A DNA stretch of 64,000 nucleotides from the NCBI RefSeq assembly GCF_002355155.1, contig NZ_AP017369.1, forward strand, positions 2,852,001 through 2,916,000, in the 5' to 3' direction. This DNA comes from Corynebacterium suranareeae. Its GTDB lineage: Bacteria; Actinomycetota; Actinomycetes; Mycobacteriales; Mycobacteriaceae. The notes beneath the pieces are model-generated. The model was given only the letters and a program-made list of their open reading frames with translations, ran no database searches and was not told where the DNA came from. Position numbers and translations under genes: made by a program. Positions 54,066-63,979 of the stretch are shown piece after piece (positions within the stretch are counted from its first letter, which is position 1; the number at the start of each line of letters is the position of its first letter).

Positions 54066-55007
54066 TTACAAAACCTCTTTTGGTGTGTCCTTTTTCTTTT
54101 TCTTCGCCGGCTTAAACAACACAAACGCAACCAACGCGGAACCTGCGATAAAGATGAGCAGCCACCAGGGGAAACCTGCGGTAATGCCGTCACCACCGAT
54201 GATTTGATCACCCGAATTTTCAGGAGCAGGGATTCTTTCTGCGTGAACGAGCAAGCGGTGGCTATTCACACCGACCGGCGTGCAGGTAAATAACGTCACC
54301 CAATCCTCGCCGTCAATGATGGTCAAAGAATCCGTCTCATTGGGCAGGACTGTTTCAAGTTCGCGGACTTGGTAGTAGTGATCTTCACCCAACACGGAAA
54401 TCCAGAAGGTATCCCCCACTTCAGCTTTGTGGAGGCCGGTAAAAAGCTTGGCGTGGGGCAAACCGCTATGAGCGGTCATCACCGCACGGGTGGATGGGCC
54501 ACCAATTGGCAGCGAAGTTCCATACATGTGGCCTGCACCTTTACTGATCACCTCATTGGTGGTGCCGTGATAAATCGGCAACGATATATCCACCCCCGGA
54601 TAGTTCACGGTTCCGATGGCATCCGTGCCGTTTAGTCGCAGCATCTCCTCATAGGCTTTGTAAAGATCACTCCCCAAGGCAGCATCTTCAGCTTCTGAAA
54701 GATAAGGATCCGTCAAGGGACCTGGATCAAGCTGATCATTATAGGTATAGGCCACATCTAATTTGTGTTGGCGTTCCTCGGGTGAGGTATTTTCCACCTG
54801 CTTTACGTAGCCAGAAATCTCCGCATTGTGGCTCAGCGAATTCACCCAGTCCGCCGCATCGGGGTACAACAACAAACCAATACCAACCATGGCTAAAAAT
54901 TGCAGCACAATATTGCTTAAAAGACGCTGCTTCTGTTTACGGGTTCGGGGCTGTTTTTGTAGACGGTGTTTAGGCCCTTGACTGGCTTCCTTTTCAAGTA
55001 CAGTCAC
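54066..55007 (-). CDS. Class C (pilin) sortase, second of the operon
   Basis: A 313-residue membrane transpeptidase with basic N-terminus, TM helix near 31-48, catalytic His180 (TAHSG), Cys242 in TLFTCTP and Arg251 (SHRLLVHAERI), plus a C-terminal TM helix (about 281-298) and a lysine-rich tail, the class C layout. The lid segment has DPY at 100-102 in place of the usual DPW/DPF. GTG 55007 overlaps the preceding stop by 4 bp with AGGA six bases upstream. It would polymerise or anchor the pilins encoded upstream. Confidence 0.92.
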   Translation of the reverse strand: MTVLEKEASQGPKHRLQKQPRTRKQKQRLLSNIVLQFLAMVGIGLLLYPDAADWVNSLSHNAEISGYVKQVENTSPEERQHKLDVAYTYNDQLDPGPLTDPYLSEAEDAALGSDLYKAYEEMLRLNGTDAIGTVNYPGVDISLPIYHGTTNEVISKGAGHMYGTSLPIGGPSTRAVMTAHSGLPHAKLFTGLHKAEVGDTFWISVLGEDHYYQVRELETVLPNETDSLTIIDGEDWVTLFTCTPVGVNSHRLLVHAERIPAPENSGDQIIGGDGITAGFPWWLLIFIAGSALVAFVLFKPAKKKKKDTPKEVL

Positions 55008-56635
55008 TGGTTATCCTGCACTTTTCGACGCGTGACCAACACGAATCCAATCCCAATAAGCACCAATCCAAGGAGTACGATTCCTGTAATTTGCACACCA
55101 GTTTCTGCAAGGGACTGTTTACCGCTTGTCCCCGGTTGCTGTGCGGCTACTCCTTCGGTGGATTGGCCGTCTTGGCTGGGTTGGCTGGCTTCGCTGCTAT
55201 CGCTGGATCCGTTAGATCCGCTGCTGTCGCTGGATCCTCCGCTTGATCCCCCTGCAAAGCCTAGAAATGGGATAAACGGGATGATTCCAACAATAATCTT
55301 GTCGATTAATCCCTCTTCAATTTTATCTGGCGCACGCTGCACCAAATAAACAACCTCTTCAGGTTCGTCAGTGCTGTAAACGTGTCCGAATTGTGGACGG
55401 TCATTAACTAAAAACCAACCGTCTGGAATTTTTGTCGGCACAACCCAATAGCGGCGGAATTTTTCGGAGTTCTCCGGAATATCCAAACCATTCGCGAAGC
55501 CAGAAAACCTCAAGCCATCAATAACAACACGACCATCTGGTCCGGTAAACCACTCAGAAACACCATCAATTTCCACAGGATTTATCCCCGCACGCGCGTC
55601 TTGCTCACTGAGGAACAGACGCACACCGGTATCAGCGATGCGCTCAGCAGGATTGTCTACTTCATGCACCACAATCGTCAAGGGCCCACCCTTGGTCTCT
55701 GCCGTATCAGCAACACCGCGACGATTCTTAATTGCTTCCTTGCTGGGATACAACTCAACGGTGTTTTCATGTATCCCAGCGCGGAGCACTTCAGTGCTCA
55801 GCTCAACTTCCACTTGTGCGGTGGGATGCTTTTCGACGACTCCCTCTAACTTTCGCAACCCTTTATCCAAGAAATTTATCGTGTAGGAATTGCTTTGATC
55901 ATCAAACACCACGGTGTAATCCACGTCTTGCTCAAGTGCTGGGCAATCAGAGCAATCAAAACCAACCGTGACTTTTCCATTTGGCCGCAGCTGCGGGGCG
56001 ATAGTGTGCACAATCTGATAGCCATCAATATCTGCAAGCATCGGGATACTTGAATGGGAAGTCCAAAAGATGGTGTCACCACGTTTTACAACATGGTCAT
56101 CCCGAACATCCAAAGTAATACCGGCCAGGGCATCTTTGGGATACACGTGCACAGTAGATAAAGAAGAATTTTGGGTTGCCGGATTAGTTAACGGCAAGGC
56201 CACCAAAAAGGGAGCACTACCTACAAATCCTGGCTGAATATCTGTTTCCTGAACAAGGTATAACCCAGCACTGAGCGGTGATAATGAGCCATCACCAAAA
56301 GAATTAGTTTTTACAGTTGCCTGTGGGCTTTTCCCTTTGATCGATTCGAGTGCTTCATCAACACTAAGCTGCGCAATCGCGCGCTGTCCCTCATTTGTCA
56401 AAGGATCAAACCCTGACACCACAGTGGCTTTAAACGTTGCACCTGCAACAGGGGTTAATCCGTTGGTATCTTGCGGCAACCCATTAGCTGCAAAGGACAA
56501 TCCATGCGGAGATTCAAACTTATGGATTTCGATGGCATAATCTGCGTCATCTGCGTGCGCCGGAACAGCAAAAACCGCTGAAACAACAGCCAAGACAAAA
56601 ACCATAGCGATAGGAAAGAGTCTTCTCACAGACAT
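55004..56635 (-). CDS. LAETG-anchored pilin subunit (minor pilin/base type)
   Basis: A 543-residue secreted surface protein with signal peptide (about 1-28, cleaved near AHA), a CnaB-like first domain with a pilin-type lysine at K167 in STVHVYPK, and AGLYLVQETDI (isopeptide glutamate). Further Ig-like domains follow, then a Gly/Ser-rich linker (about 465-500), sorting signal LAETG (509-513), hydrophobic helix and RRK tail. The C-terminal domain has YWVVPTKIPDGW where the E-box YxLxETxAPxGY would be expected; the glutamate is lost. Lying between two sortases and smaller than the tip protein, it suits a minor or base pilin. Confidence 0.87.
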   Translation of the reverse strand: MSVRRLFPIAMVFVLAVVSAVFAVPAHADDADYAIEIHKFESPHGLSFAANGLPQDTNGLTPVAGATFKATVVSGFDPLTNEGQRAIAQLSVDEALESIKGKSPQATVKTNSFGDGSLSPLSAGLYLVQETDIQPGFVGSAPFLVALPLTNPATQNSSLSTVHVYPKDALAGITLDVRDDHVVKRGDTIFWTSHSSIPMLADIDGYQIVHTIAPQLRPNGKVTVGFDCSDCPALEQDVDYTVVFDDQSNSYTINFLDKGLRKLEGVVEKHPTAQVEVELSTEVLRAGIHENTVELYPSKEAIKNRRGVADTAETKGGPLTIVVHEVDNPAERIADTGVRLFLSEQDARAGINPVEIDGVSEWFTGPDGRVVIDGLRFSGFANGLDIPENSEKFRRYWVVPTKIPDGWFLVNDRPQFGHVYSTDEPEEVVYLVQRAPDKIEEGLIDKIIVGIIPFIPFLGFAGGSSGGSSDSSGSNGSSDSSEASQPSQDGQSTEGVAAQQPGTSGKQSLAETGVQITGIVLLGLVLIGIGFVLVTRRKVQDNQ

Positions 56636-57585
56636 TATTTCTCCGCCCTTTTTGAGTATCGGCGCTTAAGCGCATGTTTAGGTTGCTTCTTCACAGGCCG
56701 GAAGATTAACCAGCCAACAAATGCGGAGCCCGCAAGAAACTGCACAGCCCACCACGGAAAACCAGCCAGAACTCCATCACCAGCGATAACAGTTTCTGTG
56801 TTTTGTGGTGGTGTGGGAATTCTTTGTGCATGAACTAAAAATCGATGACTATTAATACCAATGGGTGAACACGTAAGCAGGGTTATCCAATCCTCGCCAT
56901 CGACGATCTTCAACGATGAGGTTTGCTCCGGCAACACCTCTTCAATTGACCGCACCTGGTAATACAGTTGTTCCCCCATCACCGATACATAAAACACATC
57001 ATCGATCTGGGCGTCGAGAAGCTTCGTAAAAAGTGAGGCATGGACCAAACCTGAATGACTTGTCATCACCGAGTGCGTTGAGGCACCCCCGACCGGAAGC
57101 GAACTTCCGTAGAGGTGTCCAACGCCCTTGGAAAGGACATCATCCGTCGTGCCATGATAAATAGGAAGCGAAATACCAAGATCCGCATACACCACCTCAC
57201 CGATGGTGTCGCTATCCTCCACGCTTAGTTCCCCAAGATAAGACTGGTAACTATCATCGCGTGAAAAAGCATCATCTAAAGAAGTAGCGGCAAAAGGATC
57301 CCGCAACACACCTTGAGGAATATGAGTGTTGTACTCCCTGGCACTGCTCAATGCATCCATCTTGGATTGCGCGGGCATCTGCTCAACTTGGCGGGCATAA
57401 CCAGACACTTCCGCATTATGGTTACGCGTGGCAAACCAATCTGCAGCATCCGGGTACAACAACACCGCCAACCCGAGCATTGCAACAAGCTGCAAACATA
57501 AAGAAACCGTGAATTTTCCTTTGCTGCGCTTTTTTAGTCCAGACAAAGGGGTGCCTTTAGGCACGGTATCTAATTGTTGAACCAT
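56635..57585 (-). CDS. Class C (pilin) sortase, first of the operon
   Basis: A 316-residue sortase with TM1 near 27-45, DPF lid motif (96-98) in GVLRDPFAATS, His177 (TSHSG), Cys239 (TLLTCSP), Arg248 (SHRFLVHAQRI), a C-terminal TM helix and basic tail. The intact DPF lid is typical of pilin polymerases. About 45 percent identical by eye to its partner, so the pair arose by duplication. Its start has AAGGGG eight bases upstream; its stop overlaps the next start by one base (TAATG). It follows the major pilin gene after a hairpin. Confidence 0.92.
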   Translation of the reverse strand: MVQQLDTVPKGTPLSGLKKRSKGKFTVSLCLQLVAMLGLAVLLYPDAADWFATRNHNAEVSGYARQVEQMPAQSKMDALSSAREYNTHIPQGVLRDPFAATSLDDAFSRDDSYQSYLGELSVEDSDTIGEVVYADLGISLPIYHGTTDDVLSKGVGHLYGSSLPVGGASTHSVMTSHSGLVHASLFTKLLDAQIDDVFYVSVMGEQLYYQVRSIEEVLPEQTSSLKIVDGEDWITLLTCSPIGINSHRFLVHAQRIPTPPQNTETVIAGDGVLAGFPWWAVQFLAGSAFVGWLIFRPVKKQPKHALKRRYSKRAEK

Positions 57586-57619
57586 GACAGGACACCCCTT
57601 TCTTGGTGGAAAAATAGTT

Positions 57620-57656
57620 TTGTTACCTGCGCTTCTGTATCAAGCGCAGGTAACAA
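57620..57656 (-). terminator. Attenuating hairpin between major pilin and sortase genes
   Basis: A 15-bp perfect stem ttgttacctgcgctt (57620-57634) / aagcgcaggtaacaa (57642-57656) lies 8 bp after the major pilin stop. On the minus strand it is followed by AACTATTTTT, an imperfect T tract. Partial read-through would make more pilin than sortase transcript. Confidence 0.75.
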
Positions 57657-57663
57657 GGTTGGT

Positions 57664-59139
57664 TTATGCAGACTCGTTGTTACGACGCATACGTGCGAAG
57701 AACAAAACCAGTCCAAGAATTGCAATACCCAAGATGGTCAGCATCGCAGTACCGGTACCACCAGTCAGTGGCAGCTGGAAACCGTTACCAGAGTTGGATG
57801 CGTTGGTGACATCCAAAGTCAGGGTGAGATCCTCGCCATTAACGGTGAATGAGACAGGCTGAGCAAGCAGCTGGTGTCCAGCAGGAGCCTTGGTCTCTAC
57901 AAGCCAGTACTTCTGCTCTTCATCTGTGGTTTTACCGTTGGCAAAGTTGCTGTCACGCAGTCCTGCAATCTTTACCTCACCGTTTTCACCGGTGATCCAC
58001 AATCCGTTTGTGTTGCTTTCAGTGGTGAGGTAGCCGTCACCCTTCGCTTTAGCTGATTCTTCGGTCAGGTACACGCGGAACTCAGCGCCTGGAAGAAGGG
58101 TGCCCTTCTCATCCTTCTTGATAACAGTGATGTCACCGTAACGGATTTCAGGCTTTCCACCCTCGTCGGTGTTATAGACAGAATCGCCACCGTGATCGAT
58201 GACTGCGGTGTTATCAATAACACCAGACTTGTGAACGACAGTGTCAAGGGTGACAACAACTTGATCAGCATCTGGCAAAGCAGCAGCAAGCTTTACGCGA
58301 CCTGATTCCTCAAAAGTGATGGTAACGAGGGTTTCACCTTCGGCAGCAGGAGCAACAGTTACCTTGTAGTCAGTGCCTTTAACCAGACCAGCAGGGGCAG
58401 TGACGTTAACGTCTGCTTCGGTGGTGGAGAGCTCAGCGTCGATAAGCGTATCGCGGATCTCGAACTTGGTGATTGGCTCGAATTTACCGTCTAGGTGGTT
58501 GCGAACCTGAGGGTTGTCCGCATTAATTGTCCAGGTAACAACATTGCCAGTGACAAAATCATCTGCGTTTTCAACAGTCTTGGTAGCAGAGACAACATCG
58601 TTCTTGGGGTAGACGTAAATATTGCTCAACCAAGCAGTACCTTCTGGGTTGGTCTGTGGCACAGCAACCAAGAAGTCATTTGCAGCAACAACACCAGCAG
58701 GGGTGTTGGTCTCACGGATCAGGTAGAGGCCCCGAGCAAGATCTTTGAACTCAACAACACCATTTGAATCAGTTTTGGTAGGTCCAGCAACAGGAGTTGG
58801 ATCGTTTCCAATTTTGGTCTTTGCGGCTTCTAGATCAAAGCCTGCAATTTCCTGTTGCCACTCTTCAGTGCCAGCGGTTTTTTCCAAAGGAACTGAGTAG
58901 GCTTCAAATTCCACGCCTTCGATGCGATCACCAGCAGGATCTTGTTCCGTGCCGTTGGACTCAACACCAGCAGCAGCACCTTGTTCAACTTTGGTGATGA
59001 TGATGTTGGAGGTCTCAGGCATTGCATTTACAGCAGGGTCTTCCTGAGCCATCGCTGGGCTTGCAGTGAAAGCAAGGGAAGCAGCAGCAAGCAAGGCGCC
59101 TGCTTTGAGGAAGAATTTCCTCGTCTTTGAGGTAGTCAT
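57664..59139 (-). CDS. Major pilin (SpaA/SpaD-type), LPLTG-anchored
   Basis: A 491-residue pilus shaft protein with signal peptide (about 1-31, cleaved after AMA), pilin motif at 170-179 in AWLSNIYVYPK (Lys179 is the polymerisation lysine), GLYLIRETNTPAG isopeptide glutamate, a second and third Ig-like domain, the E-box YWLVETKAPAGHQLL, sorting signal LPLTG (456-460), membrane helix and RMRRN tail. Organisation matches SpaA/SpaD/SpaH of C. diphtheriae. Strong Shine-Dalgarno (AGAAAGGGA). Confidence 0.93.
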   Translation of the reverse strand: MTTSKTRKFFLKAGALLAAASLAFTASPAMAQEDPAVNAMPETSNIIITKVEQGAAAGVESNGTEQDPAGDRIEGVEFEAYSVPLEKTAGTEEWQQEIAGFDLEAAKTKIGNDPTPVAGPTKTDSNGVVEFKDLARGLYLIRETNTPAGVVAANDFLVAVPQTNPEGTAWLSNIYVYPKNDVVSATKTVENADDFVTGNVVTWTINADNPQVRNHLDGKFEPITKFEIRDTLIDAELSTTEADVNVTAPAGLVKGTDYKVTVAPAAEGETLVTITFEESGRVKLAAALPDADQVVVTLDTVVHKSGVIDNTAVIDHGGDSVYNTDEGGKPEIRYGDITVIKKDEKGTLLPGAEFRVYLTEESAKAKGDGYLTTESNTNGLWITGENGEVKIAGLRDSNFANGKTTDEEQKYWLVETKAPAGHQLLAQPVSFTVNGEDLTLTLDVTNASNSGNGFQLPLTGGTGTAMLTILGIAILGLVLFFARMRRNNESA

Positions 59140-59218
59140 TGATTTCCCTTTCTAAGGAAACATGAGAGTTTTAGATATGTGATTGAAGGAAACGTTCTGG
59201 AAACTCGGCCAAACTTAA

Positions 59219-62200
59219 CTATTCACGTCGCCTCCAAACAAAAATTCCGATGCCAGCAAGAACCAACAAAACCGAACCGGCAATGGTGATCGCCTCCAGG
59301 TACTTGCCACCTGACAGTGGCAAAGTAATCGTGGTGACATCCTTGACAAGCATGAGATAACCGGTCGGGTTCACACATGCGGTAGGCCGCTCGCCGACGT
59401 TGTCTCCGGGGATACAGCGCTCTTGCCAATCAGTGAAAGAACCATCAGGGCTGACATCAAGTTGGCCGCGCCCATACATGGCTCCACCTGCAGATGGAGA
59501 TTCTCCTTCTGCATCTGGCCACACAGTAAATGCGATTGGTTCTGCCAAGAGTTGAACTCCTGGCACCGCACGTTTTTGTTTGCCGTCTCTATTTATCTGG
59601 TGCGTTGGTGCTTTTGTCTCAACCAGCCAATATTCTCCTGCTTCGAGGTTTTCAGAACGCCAACGACCTGTTTGTCCACCAGCAGTCGACGCACCAAGGT
59701 CGTCGATATTGCCTTGCTCATAAATCAGCGCACACAGTGGCAACTCATTATCTGGATTCTCGTTGTTCCACTGCTTAATCGCCGCAAGGGTTCCAGAGTT
59801 TTCCCCCCAATCAGCGTTGGTTGCATCGCTAATCCACGTAGATCCATCCCAGCCCGTGCTTGGGTTGTACTCTGCGCGGCACAGCTTGACTGATGGCAAT
59901 TCAGAGGGCTGACCATTGTTATTGTCACGGATCTCGAATTTGTGGCCGACCATATTCCACATACCGGTTTTATCAAAGCCATAATCGCTGTTCGCTACGT
60001 CGCCATACTCATTGAGGTTAACCTGATCCACACCAGGGCCCTGAGCATCTTTACGGATAGTGAAGTAGTTCGCTTGGAGCTCATGGGTTACTTGACAGTT
60101 AATCGGGAAGTTTGGATCCATACCCGAAGCATTAGGATCGCCTACTACCTGTCCGGTAACGCAGACCGCTGGGTTTTGAGAAGCAGTCGCCGTAACGTAG
60201 TTGGTGAACTTCGAGCCCATTGTTGGAGTTTGCTCAATGTCAGAGTCATTTTTCGGCCAGGTGCCTGGAATTTGTTTCTTGTTGCCCGCTTCTACTGCAA
60301 ACCACAATTCCACGCGCTCTGCATTCTTAGGCACAGCAAGAGGTTGTGTTTCAAGAATCCAGCGCTCACCGTTGAATGTTGGAACTAATGAATCGTCAGT
60401 TCCGGGATAAGCCGCTTGACCGGGTTCTAGGATATCCGCGTTGATTGTAGAGTCCCCTGTCGCATCGAGCGAGTTGTTTTGAGCGTCAAAGAAGTACACT
60501 CCTCGGCTCAATGCACCACCTGGAACTGCGGCGTCAGGAGCAAAACCTGCAGTCTTAAACACATTGGTCAGATCATCAGTGATCACCAAGTTGTCGATCG
60601 TTGTCTGTGGAGTCAACTTCTCGGCAACAAGGCGGTAGTGAGCATTGCCACCTTCGTGAAGTCGCGCCCCACTTGCAGGCTTGGAGTCCTTATAGATAGT
60701 CCACGCATTGACAGGATGAATGACGCAATAAACACCCTCTTCTACCTCAGAGGTACAAAATTTCGGTAGAACAACATCGGCTTTAGCGAGGAAGTTCTGC
60801 ACATAGAAACCCGCATTGTTTTCAGCGCTTCGACGTGTCTCGATGTTCATCGAATTTGGCTTTACCTTTACCTGGTAACTCACCGTAGATTTGCCACTTG
60901 CAGGGACAGAGCCTTTGATATGCAATTGCGTATCTGTGGTTGCCCATTCAGCTTCCAGATTTTCTCCATCGACAGTAACCTCAGGCTTATCCAAAAGCTT
61001 ATTACCTTCCGCATCAACAAAGAATGCGTCATCTACAACATCTGCTAGGTAATCAATGTGATCAACCTGCGCAGGAAGAGTACCTGTGGAGTTATCAAAA
61101 ACCAGATCATATTTAATAATCTGCTCCTCATTAACGGCTTCACCGGACGCCGGGTTCGATGTTTTAGACACAATCAATTGCTCACGCTGCGGCGAGTTAG
61201 TAAAAATGCACACCAGGTTGGAACCTGGAGTAACTGCTGCAGGTTTCTCTGAGCCTGAAAGTGCGAACTGCAAGTTTGTACCTTCGCCGTGGGCAAAAGC
61301 TTCTCCAAGGTTTCCGTTCACTTCTTGTGGATAGCACGCCCATGTCGTGGTGTAATCTTCTTTATTTGCATTGACGAAAGTCTCACTCGCTTTGAAAGTT
61401 CCATTCAGCGTGGTCACAAAAGGACCCACTTGTTCCTTTTGCATACCGGTTGCGCCACCAGTGGTTGTCACACTGGCAAATTGGTCGCGTGTACTGCCAG
61501 CAGAACGTTCCGCATTGAGCTGGAATTGATCATCAGCATTAACGCGGTCACCGGTTAGCTCTTTTTTAACTGTGACAGTGGTTGGTTTAGCGCATCCAGC
61601 CAGATCCACCAACGATCTACCAGTGAAATTTCGTGATCCTGTTGTATTCAGGCTCGGTAAATCAACCAAACTATTCCTATTGTTACCTGATTGCTGGATG
61701 ATGGCTCGACCATTGGCCGTGTAGGTCACACCGTTGATTCCTGAGTTTCCGTTAACTCCGCCACGCACAGAAGAAGCTTGACCTGTTCCAGTGATTGTTT
61801 GCACCTCCGGTAAGGAATGCGCACTTGGTTCATTGAGGAAATCTTGACTATTGACAGAACCAGAAACGGAGTAACCATTGTGATTGGATACGATAAATTG
61901 AATGTTATTTTGCGCATCGAAAGAGAAGTCTCCGTTCATGGAATCTCCAAAGTCGCTGGGCTTTTGCACATCGATATGTTTAACTTCACCAGTGCGCGCG
62001 CCATTTCCATGTGAATAGCGGTACAGGTGGAATCGAATAGCCCCGCTTTCAGGGGAATTTGAATAGTAGGCGTAATAGAACTCTTCACGGCCCTGATAGA
62101 CAGTTGCATCACCAGACACAACTGTTCCTGTAGTTGGAGACAGCAAATCCATGTTGAACACCGGGTACGGTGCACGATCTACAGAAGGATCAAAACGATA

Positions 62201-63979
62201 CACCGTGGTATTACGCATTGATGTATTATCCGAGTTGCCAATTTGACCAGTGAAATAAAAAATTCCAGTTGGGGTAACACCTAAAGCATTCGGCGTCTGA
62301 TTTGGTTCAACCAAGGCAGAAAGGCTCGAATTAGAAACTGTATTCGTTGAACTATTAATACTGGTTTCAGCAGAGTTATAACTAAGCTGAAGAATCCGAG
62401 CTCCATTTGAATTTATTCGCTCGAGCGAGAAATACGTAGTTCCCGGGTCCACACACACCTGTGAAGATGAGGCACGACTAGACACTAGTAAATCAGGTAG
62501 CTCTAGGTGCCCGTTTTGAAAACTTCCGGAAGACTCTACAGGTGAAGTACTCCTCCATGTATATCCATTTATCGAACCAGCGGGTATGACACGATAACGG
62601 GCCGCTGGATCGATCTGATGTGAAACTTGTTTAGTCCCATCAAATTCTCGAAGGCTATCTAGCTTAAAATGGCCAGGTCGTGGATCTTGGTCCATTGATG
62701 TTGGATGGCATGGAGCCTCAGCGCAGTCGGTGACATAATAATCGCCGATCCAGCTCCAACCTGAACGTTGTTGGACCCTAACGGTTGCGTTGCCTACAGG
62801 ACTATTGCCGGGCCCTAAGACCGACCACGACATCGTAGATGCAGTTTGCAAAGGAAGTTCACCAAGGTAGCGTGCACCCGCACCCCCCACTGAAGAGGTA
62901 GAGATAGAAGACTCATTTCGCCAGCTATAACCAACAGGAGAATCCGCAGGTGTAACCGTATAGCTCAAAGACCGAGAGACTTTTTCAATGTCAAAGCCTG
63001 AAGCGGTTGGTTTATAAAGCATTGAGACTTTGAAAGATCCAGGTTCAGGATCCATATCCATAGATACTGGCGCGCACGGTGCTTCAACACAATCACGAAT
63101 CCTCAGTTCTTTGGTTTGCGAGGTTCCACCAGCACTTAATTCGACAATACCTCCACCAACAGGCATACCATTGTGGGTAACCTTCCACGTCAATGAAGCA
63201 CCTTCACCTACTTCCAGGGGCGTAGGAAATAGGTACCCAGGTTGAGATCTAGGCCATTGACTAGTCGGCATCGTGTTTGAATTACTAGACATCTCACTCC
63301 ACGAATTTGTGGGAGTTACCCACTCGTATCCGGCAGGCGCATCTTCCGACAAAGGCCTAATCGCAAACACTTCACCGTGTTCAATTGCTGCGCTGCCTGT
63401 ACCAATTTTTCGTTCAGCAATTGCGAACTTTCCAGGATTTGGGTCTTGATCCCAATACCCATCACAATTTCCGTCATCAGCAACGCAGTCTTTAACTGTC
63501 CACGGAGTTCCCCACGAAACGGTCTCCCAGATCAGCCACCGAGTTGAGGTACGAGGGCCTTTGACCTCAACGGTAGCTCCGCCGACATAGTCATCTCCGG
63601 CTTTTACTTCCCACTTGATGTGAGGTTCGTCGAGAGTAAACGGAATATCACCTGATGTGGTTGCCATCAGTGAATTAAGGAGTCCGTTGGTTTCTGCCAA
63701 GAGTCCATCAAGAGCGTTAACTTCAACAGCATCTGCTGGATCTACAGAATCCGTGGTTTCTAGTTCGCTAACTTCCGGATCAACTAGATCGTCAACTTGT
63801 GGTTCATCAGTAGAGGTTTCAACGTCGGAATTGTCAACGTTATCGATTGGCATCACATCTTGTAGTTCATCAGATATGACCAATGGATCGGAATTATCAA
63901 TCGATGGAACCGCACCTGCCGAAAAAGGTGACATGACAACTAACAGCGAGGCAAACCCTGCTGCACACATTGCTTTCAT
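59219..63979 (-). CDS. Pilus tip/adhesin protein, LPLSG-anchored (start possibly beyond the window)
   Basis: At least 1586 residues. A hydrophobic signal core (about 7-23) is followed by an Asp/Glu-rich stretch (24-90) and three homologous repeats at about 115-220, 262-353 and 382-475, each with W-x-V, a DC...C pair, (D/M)DxDPxPGxFk and GYxW. A long beta-rich, possibly propeller-like segment follows to about 770, then a TVTVKKELTG domain, isopeptide-type domains, the E-box EYWLVETKAPTHQ and LPLSG at 1553-1557. No vWA MIDAS motif (DxSxS) was seen, unlike SpaC. Frame is open to the window edge and no ribosome site precedes ATG 63979, so the true start may lie further upstream. First gene of the pilus operon. 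Confidence 0.85.
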   Translation of the reverse strand: MKAMCAAGFASLLVVMSPFSAGAVPSIDNSDPLVISDELQDVMPIDNVDNSDVETSTDEPQVDDLVDPEVSELETTDSVDPADAVEVNALDGLLAETNGLLNSLMATTSGDIPFTLDEPHIKWEVKAGDDYVGGATVEVKGPRTSTRWLIWETVSWGTPWTVKDCVADDGNCDGYWDQDPNPGKFAIAERKIGTGSAAIEHGEVFAIRPLSEDAPAGYEWVTPTNSWSEMSSNSNTMPTSQWPRSQPGYLFPTPLEVGEGASLTWKVTHNGMPVGGGIVELSAGGTSQTKELRIRDCVEAPCAPVSMDMDPEPGSFKVSMLYKPTASGFDIEKVSRSLSYTVTPADSPVGYSWRNESSISTSSVGGAGARYLGELPLQTASTMSWSVLGPGNSPVGNATVRVQQRSGWSWIGDYYVTDCAEAPCHPTSMDQDPRPGHFKLDSLREFDGTKQVSHQIDPAARYRVIPAGSINGYTWRSTSPVESSGSFQNGHLELPDLLVSSRASSSQVCVDPGTTYFSLERINSNGARILQLSYNSAETSINSSTNTVSNSSLSALVEPNQTPNALGVTPTGIFYFTGQIGNSDNTSMRNTTVYRFDPSVDRAPYPVFNMDLLSPTTGTVVSGDATVYQGREEFYYAYYSNSPESGAIRFHLYRYSHGNGARTGEVKHIDVQKPSDFGDSMNGDFSFDAQNNIQFIVSNHNGYSVSGSVNSQDFLNEPSAHSLPEVQTITGTGQASSVRGGVNGNSGINGVTYTANGRAIIQQSGNNRNSLVDLPSLNTTGSRNFTGRSLVDLAGCAKPTTVTVKKELTGDRVNADDQFQLNAERSAGSTRDQFASVTTTGGATGMQKEQVGPFVTTLNGTFKASETFVNANKEDYTTTWACYPQEVNGNLGEAFAHGEGTNLQFALSGSEKPAAVTPGSNLVCIFTNSPQREQLIVSKTSNPASGEAVNEEQIIKYDLVFDNSTGTLPAQVDHIDYLADVVDDAFFVDAEGNKLLDKPEVTVDGENLEAEWATTDTQLHIKGSVPASGKSTVSYQVKVKPNSMNIETRRSAENNAGFYVQNFLAKADVVLPKFCTSEVEEGVYCVIHPVNAWTIYKDSKPASGARLHEGGNAHYRLVAEKLTPQTTIDNLVITDDLTNVFKTAGFAPDAAVPGGALSRGVYFFDAQNNSLDATGDSTINADILEPGQAAYPGTDDSLVPTFNGERWILETQPLAVPKNAERVELWFAVEAGNKKQIPGTWPKNDSDIEQTPTMGSKFTNYVTATASQNPAVCVTGQVVGDPNASGMDPNFPINCQVTHELQANYFTIRKDAQGPGVDQVNLNEYGDVANSDYGFDKTGMWNMVGHKFEIRDNNNGQPSELPSVKLCRAEYNPSTGWDGSTWISDATNADWGENSGTLAAIKQWNNENPDNELPLCALIYEQGNIDDLGASTAGGQTGRWRSENLEAGEYWLVETKAPTHQINRDGKQKRAVPGVQLLAEPIAFTVWPDAEGESPSAGGAMYGRGQLDVSPDGSFTDWQERCIPGDNVGERPTACVNPTGYLMLVKDVTTITLPLSGGKYLEAITIAGSVLLVLAGIGIFVWRRRE

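Noticed and set aside
54055..54211. Longer N-terminus for the alpha/beta hydrolase
   Set aside because: The extra 52 residues overlap the sortase coding sequence, are Arg/Cys-rich and lack homology; ATG 54055 has a ribosome site.
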